A DNA stretch of 64,000 nucleotides from Glycomyces tenuis DSM 44171 (GTDB lineage: Bacteria; Actinomycetota; Actinomycetes; Mycobacteriales; Micromonosporaceae). A model generated the notes under the pieces. It searched no databases, was not told the origin of the DNA, and saw only the letters and a list, made by a program, of their open reading frames with translations. The stretch covers positions 215,939 to 279,938 of the forward strand of contig NZ_ATYW01000004.1 in the NCBI RefSeq assembly GCF_000427885.1. Direction: 5' to 3'. Of this stretch, positions 17,689 to 25,680 are shown one piece after another. The position numbers and the translations under genes were made by a program. Every line of letters starts with the position of its first letter. The first letter of the stretch is position 1.

Positions 17689-17742
17689 ACGCCGAAACGG
17701 CTCGGAGCGTTCGCGCCGCCGCTTACGCCCGGTGCGTCCGGG

Positions 17743-17748
17743 TACGCT
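17743..17748 (+). promoter_or_regulatory. Candidate -10 box for leaderless kinase transcript
   Basis: TACGCT ends 7 nt before the ATG at 17756, the same geometry as at pta. Two other possible starts (17750, 17753) lie too close to the box to be in an mRNA started from it. Confidence 0.4.
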
Positions 17749-17755
17749 GATGGTG

Positions 17756-19048
17756 ATGTCCCTGCCGACCAACCCGATAACGCGACGGATCGCCCTCCTG
17801 GGCTGGTCGATCCGACGGTTCAGCCTCACGGTCGCCGCCGCCGCGCTGCTGGTCTTCGCGCTCCTCACCGGCACGCTCGTCGTCTTCTGGGTCGGCATCC
17901 CCCTCACCGTCGCCGTCATCCTCACCATCCGCGGCTGGGCCAACCTCCAGCGCCGCACCATCGGCGCGCAGCTCGGCATCGACATCCCCGAGCCGTACAA
18001 ACCCCTGCCCAAGACCAGGCTCGACCAGCGGGCGCTCGCGCTCATCCGCGAGAGCGCCACCTGGAGGGACGTCTCCTGGCTCGCCATCGACGCCACCCTC
18101 GGCCTCATGGTCCACCTCGTCTACCTCGGCACCTTCGGCCTCGCCGTCTACTACCTCGTGCAGCCGCCGCTGCTGGCGACCGTCCTCGACTCCTCCCACC
18201 CGGCCGTCAACGACCTGCGCTTCTACGACTTCGACACCCCCGCCAAGACGCTGCTGCTCGTGCCGCTCGCGCTCGGCTTCGGCGCGGCCTGGTGGCGCTG
18301 GGGCGAGCTGTTCCTGCGCTGGTACGCCCACCTGGGCGCCAAACTCCTCGGCCCCACCGCGAACGCGCTGCTCACCGCCCGCGTCTCCGCGCTGCGCGAA
18401 TCGCGCGACCAGACCGTCGACCACGCCGCCGCCGAACTGCGCCGCATCGAACGCGACCTCCACGACGGCGCCCAGGCCCGCATCGTCGCGCTCAGCCTGA
18501 CCCTCGGCATGGCCGAGGAGATGCTCAGCGAGTCCCGGCCCGCCGAGGCCGCCAAACTCGTCGGCGAGGCCCGCGAGGCCTGCTCCGAAGCGCTCAACGA
18601 CATCCGCCACCTCGCGCGCGGCATCCACCCGCCCGTCCTGGCCGACCGGGGCTTCTCGGGCGCGCTCCACGCGATGTCGCTCGACCACCCGCTGCCGGTC
18701 ACCGTCGTCGACCGGCTCCGCGAGCAGCTCCCCGCCCCCGTCGAGGCGGCCGCCTACTTCGCCGCCAACGAGGTCCTCACCAACATCACCAAGCACGCCG
18801 CGGCCACGAAGGTCCGCGTCCTCGTGGGACACGTCGACGGCGAGCTGATCGTCGAGATCTACGATGACGGCCGGGGCGGTGCCACGGCCGCCCCCGGCGG
18901 AGGCCTCGACGGCGTGCGCCGGCGCCTCGCCGCCTTCGACGGCACGCTCGCCGTGGTCAGCCCCATCGGCGGACCCACGGTCGTGACGATGAAGATCCCG
19001 TGCGCGCCCAGCCCCGTCGCGGCCGGCCCGGCCGGCGCCGCCGATTGA
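17756..19048 (+). CDS. Sensor histidine kinase (NarL-partner type, membrane sensor domain)
   Basis: A membrane kinase of 430 residues. The N-terminal half has four to five hydrophobic segments (for example FSLTVAAAALLVFALLTG) and resembles the actinobacterial Sensor domain family. The HisKA_3 phospho-acceptor helix is RIERDLHDGAQARIVALSL with the His in LHDGAQ; the ATPase part has AYFAANEVLTNITKHA (N box) and VEIYDDGRGGATA (G box). The cognate regulator follows 26 bp downstream. The start at 17756 is chosen for the leaderless promoter geometry; ATG 17750 is the main alternative. The signal sensed is unknown. Confidence 0.85.
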   Translation: MSLPTNPITRRIALLGWSIRRFSLTVAAAALLVFALLTGTLVVFWVGIPLTVAVILTIRGWANLQRRTIGAQLGIDIPEPYKPLPKTRLDQRALALIRESATWRDVSWLAIDATLGLMVHLVYLGTFGLAVYYLVQPPLLATVLDSSHPAVNDLRFYDFDTPAKTLLLVPLALGFGAAWWRWGELFLRWYAHLGAKLLGPTANALLTARVSALRESRDQTVDHAAAELRRIERDLHDGAQARIVALSLTLGMAEEMLSESRPAEAAKLVGEAREACSEALNDIRHLARGIHPPVLADRGFSGALHAMSLDHPLPVTVVDRLREQLPAPVEAAAYFAANEVLTNITKHAAATKVRVLVGHVDGELIVEIYDDGRGGATAAPGGGLDGVRRRLAAFDGTLAVVSPIGGPTVVTMKIPCAPSPVAAGPAGAAD

Positions 19049-19074
19049 CCACGAAACCACCATAAGGGACCACC

Positions 19075-19716
19075 ATGGACGTCGTCCTCGCCGAAGACCA
19101 CTCGCTGCTGCGCGACGGACTCACCCGGATGCTCGAAGCCCACGACTGCACCGTCGTCGAGGCCGTCGACAACGGGCCCGCGCTCACCGCCGCGCTGCTG
19201 CGTCACCGGCCCGACGTCGCCGTCGTCGACATCCGGCTCCCGCCCACCTTCACCGACGAGGGCCTGCGCGCCGCCATCGAGGCCCGCCGCACCATCCCCG
19301 CCCTGCCGATCCTGGTGCTCTCCCAGTACGTCGAACAGCTGTACGCGCGCGAACTCCTCGGCGACCGCCGCGGCGGCGTCGGATACCTGCTCAAAGACCG
19401 CGTCTCGAACGTCGGCGAGTTCATCGAGGCGCTGCGGCGCGTCGCCGCCGGGGGCACCGCCATGGACCCCGAGGTGGTCGCCCGCCTGCTCGGCAAGCAG
19501 CAGAACCGGCTCGACGCGCTCACCGCCCGCGAGCAGGAGGTCTTGGGCCTCATGGCCGAGGGCCGCACCAACGCCGCGATCGCCTCGCAGCTGTACATCA
19601 GCGAGAAGGCCGTCGGCAAGCACTCCGCCAACGTCTTCCGCAAGCTCGGCCTCGGCCAGTCCGAGGACGACAACCGCCGCGTCCTGGCCGTCCTCGCCTA
19701 CCTGGAGGACAACTAG
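19075..19716 (+). CDS. Response regulator, NarL/LuxR type
   Basis: A 213-residue regulator. The receiver domain begins DVVLAEDHSLLRDGL with paired acidic residues, the phospho-acceptor Asp is in VAVVDIRLPP near residue 54, and Lys is in YLLKDRVS. The C-terminal LuxR helix-turn-helix is LTAREQEVLGLMAEGRTNAA with AVGKHSANVFRKLGL. It pairs with the kinase just upstream. The acyl-CoA desaturase gene 125 bp downstream is a possible target, which would make this a DesK/DesR-like lipid system, but I see no clear operator between them. Confidence 0.9.
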   Translation: MDVVLAEDHSLLRDGLTRMLEAHDCTVVEAVDNGPALTAALLRHRPDVAVVDIRLPPTFTDEGLRAAIEARRTIPALPILVLSQYVEQLYARELLGDRRGGVGYLLKDRVSNVGEFIEALRRVAAGGTAMDPEVVARLLGKQQNRLDALTAREQEVLGLMAEGRTNAAIASQLYISEKAVGKHSANVFRKLGLGQSEDDNRRVLAVLAYLEDN

Positions 19717-19841
19717 GTAGGCATAAGCCCACTGCAGCAGGGGGACATAGCCGTCCGGAAAGCGGCGTTTCGACCCACTGCGCGCCGGTCCTTTCCGGAC
19801 GAAGATTGAGGCATCGATCCACTCGAGGGCGGGGGCGCGCC

Positions 19842-20792
19842 ATGGCGGTACTGACCGATACGGGGACCAAGACGGCGACGGGCCCCAAACCCGTCAAAGG
19901 CGAACCGCGCGACGCCGGGCGGCAGTCGCTGGTCTACCTCTTCCTGATCGTGCCGATGGTCGCCCTGGCGGCCGCGGTGCCGTTCGCGTGGACCACCGGC
20001 CTGCTCAGCTGGACCGACGTGATCCTCGCGGTCGTGTTCTTCGAACTGACCGGCCACGGCGTCACCATCGGCTACCACCGGCTGTTCACGCACGGCTCGT
20101 TCAAGGCGAACCGCCCGCTCAAGATCACGCTCGCGATCCTGGGCAGCATGGCCGTGCAGGGCCCGATCATCAACTGGGTGGCCGACCACCGGCGCCACCA
20201 CGCGTTCTCCGACAAGGAGGGCGACCCGCACTCGCCGTGGCTGTTCGGCACCTCGGCCTGGGCGCTCACCAAGGGCTTCTGGCACGCGCACATGGGTTGG
20301 ATGTTCCAGCGCGACAACACCAGCAACCAGGAGCGCTTCGCTCCCGACCTGCTCAGGGACAAGGACATCCTGGCGGTCGACAAGCTGTTCTGGCTGTGGA
20401 CCATCCTGACCTTCCTCATGCCCGCCGTCCTCGGCGGCCTGATCACCATGTCCTGGACGGGCGCGCTCACCGCGTTCTTCTGGGCCGGCCTGGTCCGCGT
20501 CTCGGTGCTGCACCACACCACGTGGTCGACGAACTCGATCTGCCACATGATCGGCGAGCGGCCGTTCAAGAGCCGCGACAAGGCCGCGAACTTCTGGCCG
20601 CTGGCGCTGCTGTCCTTCGGCGAGTCCTGGCACAACTCCCACCACGCCGACCCCTCGTGCGCGCGGCACGGTGTGAAGCGCGGCCAGATCGACACCTCGG
20701 CCCGATGCATCCGCCTGTTCGAGAAGGCCGGCTGGGTCACGAACGTCAAATGGCCCACCGCCGAGCGATTGGCGAAACTCGCCAACGAATAA
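19842..20792 (+). CDS. Acyl-CoA desaturase (delta-9 type)
   Basis: Introduces a double bond into saturated acyl chains in the membrane. The 316-residue protein has the three histidine boxes of the family: HRLFTH, HRRHH and HNSHH, with the usual context GYHRLFTHGSFKANRPLK, WVADHRRHHAFSD and ESWHNSHHADPSCARHG. Hydrophobic segments flank the first box (VYLFLIVPMVALAAAVPFAW, ITLAILGSMAVQG) and lie between the second and third. The ATG at 19842 has a GAGGGCGGGGG stretch upstream. It probably responds to membrane fluidity or carbon source; the two-component pair just upstream is the natural candidate regulator. Confidence 0.92.
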   Translation: MAVLTDTGTKTATGPKPVKGEPRDAGRQSLVYLFLIVPMVALAAAVPFAWTTGLLSWTDVILAVVFFELTGHGVTIGYHRLFTHGSFKANRPLKITLAILGSMAVQGPIINWVADHRRHHAFSDKEGDPHSPWLFGTSAWALTKGFWHAHMGWMFQRDNTSNQERFAPDLLRDKDILAVDKLFWLWTILTFLMPAVLGGLITMSWTGALTAFFWAGLVRVSVLHHTTWSTNSICHMIGERPFKSRDKAANFWPLALLSFGESWHNSHHADPSCARHGVKRGQIDTSARCIRLFEKAGWVTNVKWPTAERLAKLANE

Positions 20793-20974
20793 AGACCGCC
20801 GATCAACCACACGCCGAGCTCCTGCGTACTCGCCGCACGCCCGCGCAGACCACCGATCCGCCCCGCCGCCGCGGCCAACTCGCCGCCGCGGCGCGCGAAC
20901 GGGTCGGTGACCGCCGGAGGCCGCGCCCGTCGCCGGGGACGCACCACGGCAGCTCCCGCTCTCGCGCTTCGCGG

Positions 20975-22108
20975 TCAGAACGGCTGCGGCGGCTTCGACG
21001 ACGCGGGGCCGCCGGGGACGGCGAGCAGGATCCTCGACCCTGGCGTCCAGCTGCGGAAGCCCTTCGTGAAGGTCAGTATGAACACGGCGACCCCCGGCAC
21101 GCCGACCATGCCCAGCAGGATCCCCATAAGGACCACCCAGCCGCCGCCGTCTTCGGGATCGAAGATCATGGCGAACATGAAGAGCGTCCCGAATGCCGCC
21201 GGCGGTACGATCCAGATCCGGATGAGTACTCGGACCCACGACCTGCCGCGTCGCAGTCCGTTCACGGAGACGACGGCCAGGATGAGGAACGCCGCGAGCA
21301 GGACGGCCATGAGGTACATCAACGGCAGGTACTGGTCGACGAGGTGTTCTGCCACCGTGAGCTCTTCATAGTGCGACCACTCCCTCTCCTTGCGAATCTC
21401 CTGGATGATCAGGGGGACGAGTGACAGCGGGAAGAGCGCGACGATCAGCATGGCGACCTGCGTGAAGGCCACCGCCCTCGGTTTCGTGGCCGGTCGGGGC
21501 CTTTCCACCTCGACGACCGTCCCCGGCGGTACGCCGAGTGTCGAAGCCGGAACAGGCTCGGCGTACGCGGTGCCGAATCGGACGCGGTGGACGAGGATCC
21601 ACCGGCGGGCCGAGCCGGAGCACAGCAGGCCGAACAGCGGTCCGTAGAGCGCGGCCAGCACGGCACCGATCGCCAGCGTGCCGAGCGAGGACTCGGCATC
21701 GATCAACGCGATGAAGATCAGGGTCAGTGATATGAGCAGGCCGATGATCGAGCTGACCAGCGACCAGATCCAGGCCCAGCGCTTGCCGCGCGCGATGTGG
21801 ATGGGGGCCAGGATCGATTGGATCGTGGTGTAGACGGCGAAGACGAGCGCGAAGATCGTCGCCGGATTCGCGGCGTCGACGACGTTGACCACTGAGTAGA
21901 GGTCGCCGAGCGCGGCGATCGCTCCGAGCGTCCACAGGATCACCTGGATGCCGGTGACCGTGCGGGGCTTGGACATCGTGGTCTCCGGCGGCGGCCCCTG
22001 CCCGGGAACCGGTTGGCCCGCAGGCGCGGCGACCGGCCCGTAGGCCCCGCCGGGCCCTGATGGCGGCCCGCCGGGTCGTGGTGTGTGCTGGAAGGGTGGG
22101 ACTGTCAC
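20975..22108 (-). CDS. Multi-pass membrane protein with Pro/Gly-rich N terminus, unknown function
   Basis: I do not recognise the family. The 377-residue protein starts with a disordered Pro/Gly/Ala-rich cytoplasmic segment (about residues 1-45), then has about seven or eight hydrophobic segments, for example VTGIQVILWTLGAIAALGDL, SLVSSIIGLLISLTLIFIAL and YLMAVLLAAFLILAVVSVNG. Two similar halves seem present, each with a Trp/Arg-rich loop (GKRWAWIWSL; GRSWVRVLIR), separated by a hydrophilic segment around residues 175-215. GTG 22108 is preferred over GTG 22144 because GAGGA precedes it by 6 nt. Codon bias is weaker than in neighbours. No operon partner. Confidence 0.75.
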   Translation of the reverse strand: MTVPPFQHTPRPGGPPSGPGGAYGPVAAPAGQPVPGQGPPPETTMSKPRTVTGIQVILWTLGAIAALGDLYSVVNVVDAANPATIFALVFAVYTTIQSILAPIHIARGKRWAWIWSLVSSIIGLLISLTLIFIALIDAESSLGTLAIGAVLAALYGPLFGLLCSGSARRWILVHRVRFGTAYAEPVPASTLGVPPGTVVEVERPRPATKPRAVAFTQVAMLIVALFPLSLVPLIIQEIRKEREWSHYEELTVAEHLVDQYLPLMYLMAVLLAAFLILAVVSVNGLRRGRSWVRVLIRIWIVPPAAFGTLFMFAMIFDPEDGGGWVVLMGILLGMVGVPGVAVFILTFTKGFRSWTPGSRILLAVPGGPASSKPPQPF

Positions 22109-22695
22109 GATACGTCCTCGTCGTTGAGTGCTCGTATCGCGCACAGGCTACTCGACACCGGCAACAAGCGGGGTGCAGGGCTTCTCCATCCGCATCTGAG
22201 TTCGATGCCGGCGAGGTCGAGCAGTTCGAGCGGGCGGGTGCAGGGGCCGGCGGCGACGTGGTTCATCGCTTCGGGCGGGGTTTTGAGCCCCGTCCGGCCC
22301 GGCGGGCGATGGGACGACCCACCACGGCCACCGCCTCACGGCCGCCGCTGCTTCCCAAGCTCGACCAGTACGGCCGGACGGCCACTGCCCATCCCGTCGC
22401 CATCGATCCCTCATCGTCGCCGCCACGATTGGAGATCGGTCCCCGGATCGCCGCGGGAACGTCCGTGCGCGAACAAGAAGCGTCCCTTTCACCAGACGTA
22501 CGCCCACCTATTGCGCTAATCCTGGAAGGACGATGCATCAGGACGCTGCGACTGCCTGCGAGGCCGTTCCTTGTGTGCGTCCGCCATCTGTCGGATCTTG
22601 TACAGTCAGCGGTAATTCCGGCCGATCACGGTTTTCGGGGGCCACATCAGATCCGCATCGCGATAATCTGAAATGCCCTCGGCGGTTGGAGACCC
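22109..22695. other. Long non-coding spacer
   Basis: A 587-bp gap between diverging genes. Open frames exist on both strands, but their residues are low-complexity and match no family. On the minus strand a TAGCCT hexamer at 22150-22145 could be the -10 box for the membrane-protein gene. The part from 22500 to 22690 is relatively A/T-rich and should carry the promoter of the toxin-like gene. A decayed gene cannot be excluded. Confidence 0.45.
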
Positions 22696-23298
22696 ATGGC
22701 CTCGATCGATGAGCTCATCACCGCGATGGGCGCTGCGAAAGAACGGGTCGACCAGGTCGGCACCGGCATCGCGATAGCGCTGTCGCTCGCGGACGAATTG
22801 CGAGACGAATTCGCGAGTCTGGGCGCGACCGACAAGACCGCCGCCATCGAATCGGCCAGGCGGAAACTCGAAGACGGGCAGAGCGTCGTCGCCGTCATCG
22901 CCGAGCGGACCGAGCAACTGCTGCTGCGGGCGGCGGCGCTCCGAGCCGGCACCGGCACCTCGGTACGGGGCGGTTCCGTCCCGGCTCCCTCCACTCGGTC
23001 GACACCGCGGAGAGGCGACCGCCGCCCGCGCGGTGTCCCGCCGACGTGGACGGATTCGCCTGCCAGGAACGGCAAAGGCCGCGTGTGGCAGCGCCCGGGG
23101 GCAGAGGGCAACGCCGACATGCTCAGGCTCATGGACCCCGACGAGGACTACCCGTACGGTTACGTACGGTTCTACAATGAGCACAATCAACCCATAAGGC
23201 TCGACGGCAAACCCGGTTCACAATCCGAAACCCATATACCGGTCCGGAAAGACGGGACCTACGACGTACCGCAGGGATGGCACGATGACACAGGTTGA
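22696..23298 (+). CDS. Candidate small polymorphic toxin: helical N terminus plus toxin-like C-terminal domain
   Basis: A 200-residue protein in three parts. Residues 1-85 are alpha-helical and Ala/Glu-rich (MASIDELITAMGAAKERVDQ), resembling short actinobacterial helical domains often joined to effectors and, in shape only, WXG100/LXG export heads. Residues 86-130 are a Pro/Arg/Ser linker. Residues 131-200 (GRVWQRPGAEGNADMLRLM, YPYGYVRFYNEHNQPI, GKPGSQSETHIPV) look like the compact C-terminal domains at the ends of RHS and other polymorphic toxins; I recognise the pattern but cannot name its activity. The next gene overlaps by 14 nt and looks like an immunity protein. No signal peptide, so export, if any, would be by a type VII-like route. 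The GGAG before ATG 22696 supports the start. Confidence 0.65.
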   Translation: MASIDELITAMGAAKERVDQVGTGIAIALSLADELRDEFASLGATDKTAAIESARRKLEDGQSVVAVIAERTEQLLLRAAALRAGTGTSVRGGSVPAPSTRSTPRRGDRRPRGVPPTWTDSPARNGKGRVWQRPGAEGNADMLRLMDPDEDYPYGYVRFYNEHNQPIRLDGKPGSQSETHIPVRKDGTYDVPQGWHDDTG

Positions 23299-23668
23299 GT
23301 TGGACGGTCAGATCATCGCTCGGGTATCGGAGCAGTTTCCGCTCATCCTGTACACCAGCGAGAAATGGTCCATCACCGTGGAATCGGCATTGACGTTCAC
23401 CGATGCGGGCGACGACACCCGCCGATTCAAAGGGGATGCGCCCGAGGACGTCACCGCATTGGGGCCGCTGCTGCAAGGTCTGACCTTTCGGGAGGCCACC
23501 GTCGAAGACGGTTCGCTCCGACTCGCCTTCACCAACGGCGCGGAATTGATCGCCCCGCCCGATCCGCACTATGAATCGTGGGGCGTCACCGGCCCCGCCG
23601 GGCAGCGCATCATCAGCATGCCCGGCGGGGAACTGGCGATATGGGCCGCCGAGGAACCCGACCGGTGA
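23285..23668 (+). CDS. Candidate immunity protein (DUF6188-like)
   Basis: A 127-residue acidic beta-rich protein. The layout VELDGQIIARVSEQFPLILY, then LGPLLQGLTFREATVEDGSL, then LAFTNGAELIAPPDPHYESW, ending in SMPGGELAIWAAEE, fits my recollection of the DUF6188 family: short cytoplasmic proteins often found behind toxin-like genes. It overlaps the toxin-like gene by 14 nt, so the two are translated together, as expected of an effector/immunity pair. It ends 6 bp before the stop of the opposing hydrolase. Immunity function is an inference from context. Confidence 0.65.
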   Translation: MTQVELDGQIIARVSEQFPLILYTSEKWSITVESALTFTDAGDDTRRFKGDAPEDVTALGPLLQGLTFREATVEDGSLRLAFTNGAELIAPPDPHYESWGVTGPAGQRIISMPGGELAIWAAEEPDR

Positions 23669-23674
23669 TCCCGC

Positions 23675-24517
23675 TCACGCCATCGAGGCGAGGATCGCGG
23701 CCAGCCCTGCGGGCCGGATCAGCGGCTCCACGTGGGCGGCCTCGAGCGTGTGGACGTCGAAGCGGTTGTCCGGCGTGAGCGCGTCGGCCTCCTTGATGAA
23801 CAGGTCCTGGAGCTCCACCGGCATGGACGTGTCCCGTGCCAAGCGGATGTAGGTGCGCGGGATCCGGCCCCATGTCTCGGCCTCCGCCCGGTCCTCGGGC
23901 CCTCCGGCGTCGAGGTTCTCGTCGGGTTGGAGCGAGTTCAGGAACGTCAGGAACTCGTCGTCGGTGCCGTCGGCCAGCATCGACTTCTTCAGCGCCGCGA
24001 GGTGCACCGGGTCCGCGGTGCGCCAGTTCATGCGGATGGCGCCCAGCTCGGCCGGGTTCGCCGCGAGCACGCCCATCGTCTCCCCGAGCACGCTCGGGGC
24101 GTACTCGGGCAGCTCCATGTACTCGCCGGGCGTGCGGTCCACACAGCACCACGCCGACAGGTAGACCATCCGGTCGATCAGGTCCGGGTGCGCATTGCCG
24201 AGCGCGGTGAGCGTGGTGCCGCCGCGGCTGTGCGCGAGCACGACCGCCGGCCCGTGCTCGCGGACCCGGCGGAGGAGGGCGGCCACGTGCTCGACGTTGT
24301 CGGCCAGAGTGACCCCCGCGATGCCCGACGGCGCGGCCGCGAAGGCGGCCGCGTCCTGCGGGGCCTGGTAGGCCGCCGGGACGGTCGCCTCGAAGCCGTG
24401 CCCCGGCAGGTCGACCGCGAGCGAGCGGTGCCCCAGCAGTGCGAGCTCACGTTGCAGGGGAGCCCAGGCGAAGGAGTTGCTGTTGGAGCCGTGGATGAGG
24501 ACGAACGTCGGTGCCAT
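23675..24517 (-). CDS. Alpha/beta hydrolase
   Basis: A 280-residue soluble hydrolase. FVLIHGSNSNSFAWAPL gives the oxyanion-hole HG motif, VVLAHSRGGTTLTAL holds the nucleophile Ser in A-H-S-R-G-G (the usual G-x-S-x-G with Ala at the first position), and the His is probably in HTLEAAHVEPLIRP near the C terminus. The family includes salicylate/methyl-ester and related esterases; the MaoC/haloperoxidase-like layout with a helical cap of about 110 residues is typical. The substrate is unknown. It is the last gene in a leftward pair with the SDR gene upstream (65-bp gap). Confidence 0.85.
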   Translation of the reverse strand: MAPTFVLIHGSNSNSFAWAPLQRELALLGHRSLAVDLPGHGFEATVPAAYQAPQDAAAFAAAPSGIAGVTLADNVEHVAALLRRVREHGPAVVLAHSRGGTTLTALGNAHPDLIDRMVYLSAWCCVDRTPGEYMELPEYAPSVLGETMGVLAANPAELGAIRMNWRTADPVHLAALKKSMLADGTDDEFLTFLNSLQPDENLDAGGPEDRAEAETWGRIPRTYIRLARDTSMPVELQDLFIKEADALTPDNRFDVHTLEAAHVEPLIRPAGLAAILASMA

Positions 24518-24581
24518 GGCGTCATTGTCACATCCGCCCCACTCGTCTCGGACGGCTCCTCGGCCGTCATGTGAGGACCGC

Positions 24582-25583
24582 TCAGCATCTGCTCTCGTTC
24601 CGGGTGAGGCGGTCCCGCCGGAGCTTCCCGAACAGCAGCGCCCCGGCGAGTCCGGCGGCGGCCGCCATGGCGATCCCGCGCTGCGCGGTGCGCCGCCGGC
24701 CTCCCCAGCCGCCCGTGGCCGAGGCGTCCTCGGCGGACGGCTCGTAGAGGTTGCCGTCGGTGTCCTCCGCCGACCGCTTGCGCGACAGGTGCCGCCGGTC
24801 GACCTTCCCGGCCATGAGCCGCTCGGTCAGACCGGGGGCCCGCTTGCGCATCATCGCGAGCTGCCGCGCGCCCGTTCCGGCGAGGACCTCCCTGCGCGGC
24901 GACTTCGCCGTCTTGACGATCGCGCGCGCCACCCGCTGCGGGCTGCTCACCGGCGGCATCGGTCGCACGGCGCGCCCGGTGCGGTTGGCGGCGTGGTCGA
25001 AGATCGGCGTGTCGACGGTGGCGGGCAGCACCGTGCAGACGTGGACGCCGGGTTCGCCTTCGAGCATCAGCTCGCCGCGGAGGCTCGCGGACAGCGATCG
25101 GATCGCCGCCTTCGACATGTCGTACGCCGAGGTGTAGGGCCGGGGCGCCTCGGTGGCGATCGAGGAGACGTTGATCAGCACGCCCGAGCCCTGCTCGCGC
25201 ATCCAGGGCAGGGCCGCCCGCGCGCCGTTGACGTAGCCGAACACGTTGACGTCGACGAGCCGCCGCAGGTCCTCGGGCGGCATCTCAAGGAACGGCGAGA
25301 ACATCGTCACCGCCGCGTTGTTGACCCACACGTCGAGGCTGCCGAAGCGGCGCACCGCGGCGTCGGCCAGGCCGTCCACCGCGTCCGCGTCGGTCACGTC
25401 GACCTCCACCGCCGTCGCCGGGGCGTCCAGCGCCTCGCACGCGGCCACGGTGTCCTCCAGCGCCGTCTTCCGGCGGGCGGCCAGCATCAGCGAGGCCCCC
25501 TCCTTGGCGAAGGCCAGCGCCGTCGCCTTCCCGATTCCGCTGCTCGCTCCGGTGATGACCACCACGGCCCCACGTATCCGCAT
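24582..25583 (-). CDS. Short-chain dehydrogenase with C-terminal membrane anchor
   Basis: A 333-residue SDR, about 80 longer than the classical core. The core has VVITGASSGIGKATALAFA, NNAAV (DVWVNNAAVTMF), SVSS as LINVSSIATEA and the active-site YDMSK (SAYDMSKAAIRSL). After residue 250 there is a basic stretch (RKRAPGLTERLMAGKVDRR), an acidic linker, and a hydrophobic segment GIAMAAAAGLAGALLFGKL followed by Arg/Lys residues, so the C terminus is probably inserted in the membrane. This architecture is common in actinobacterial lipid-modifying SDRs. The substrate is unknown. Confidence 0.85.
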   Translation of the reverse strand: MRIRGAVVVITGASSGIGKATALAFAKEGASLMLAARRKTALEDTVAACEALDAPATAVEVDVTDADAVDGLADAAVRRFGSLDVWVNNAAVTMFSPFLEMPPEDLRRLVDVNVFGYVNGARAALPWMREQGSGVLINVSSIATEAPRPYTSAYDMSKAAIRSLSASLRGELMLEGEPGVHVCTVLPATVDTPIFDHAANRTGRAVRPMPPVSSPQRVARAIVKTAKSPRREVLAGTGARQLAMMRKRAPGLTERLMAGKVDRRHLSRKRSAEDTDGNLYEPSAEDASATGGWGGRRRTAQRGIAMAAAAGLAGALLFGKLRRDRLTRNESRC

Positions 25584-25680
25584 GTGCTTCCCCTCCCTGA
25601 GTGCTCGGCCCGGCCGGGCCGGGGAGGTATTACCCGACTCCGGCGCCGATTACACCGCGTGCCGGATGGATTCGGCTCGG

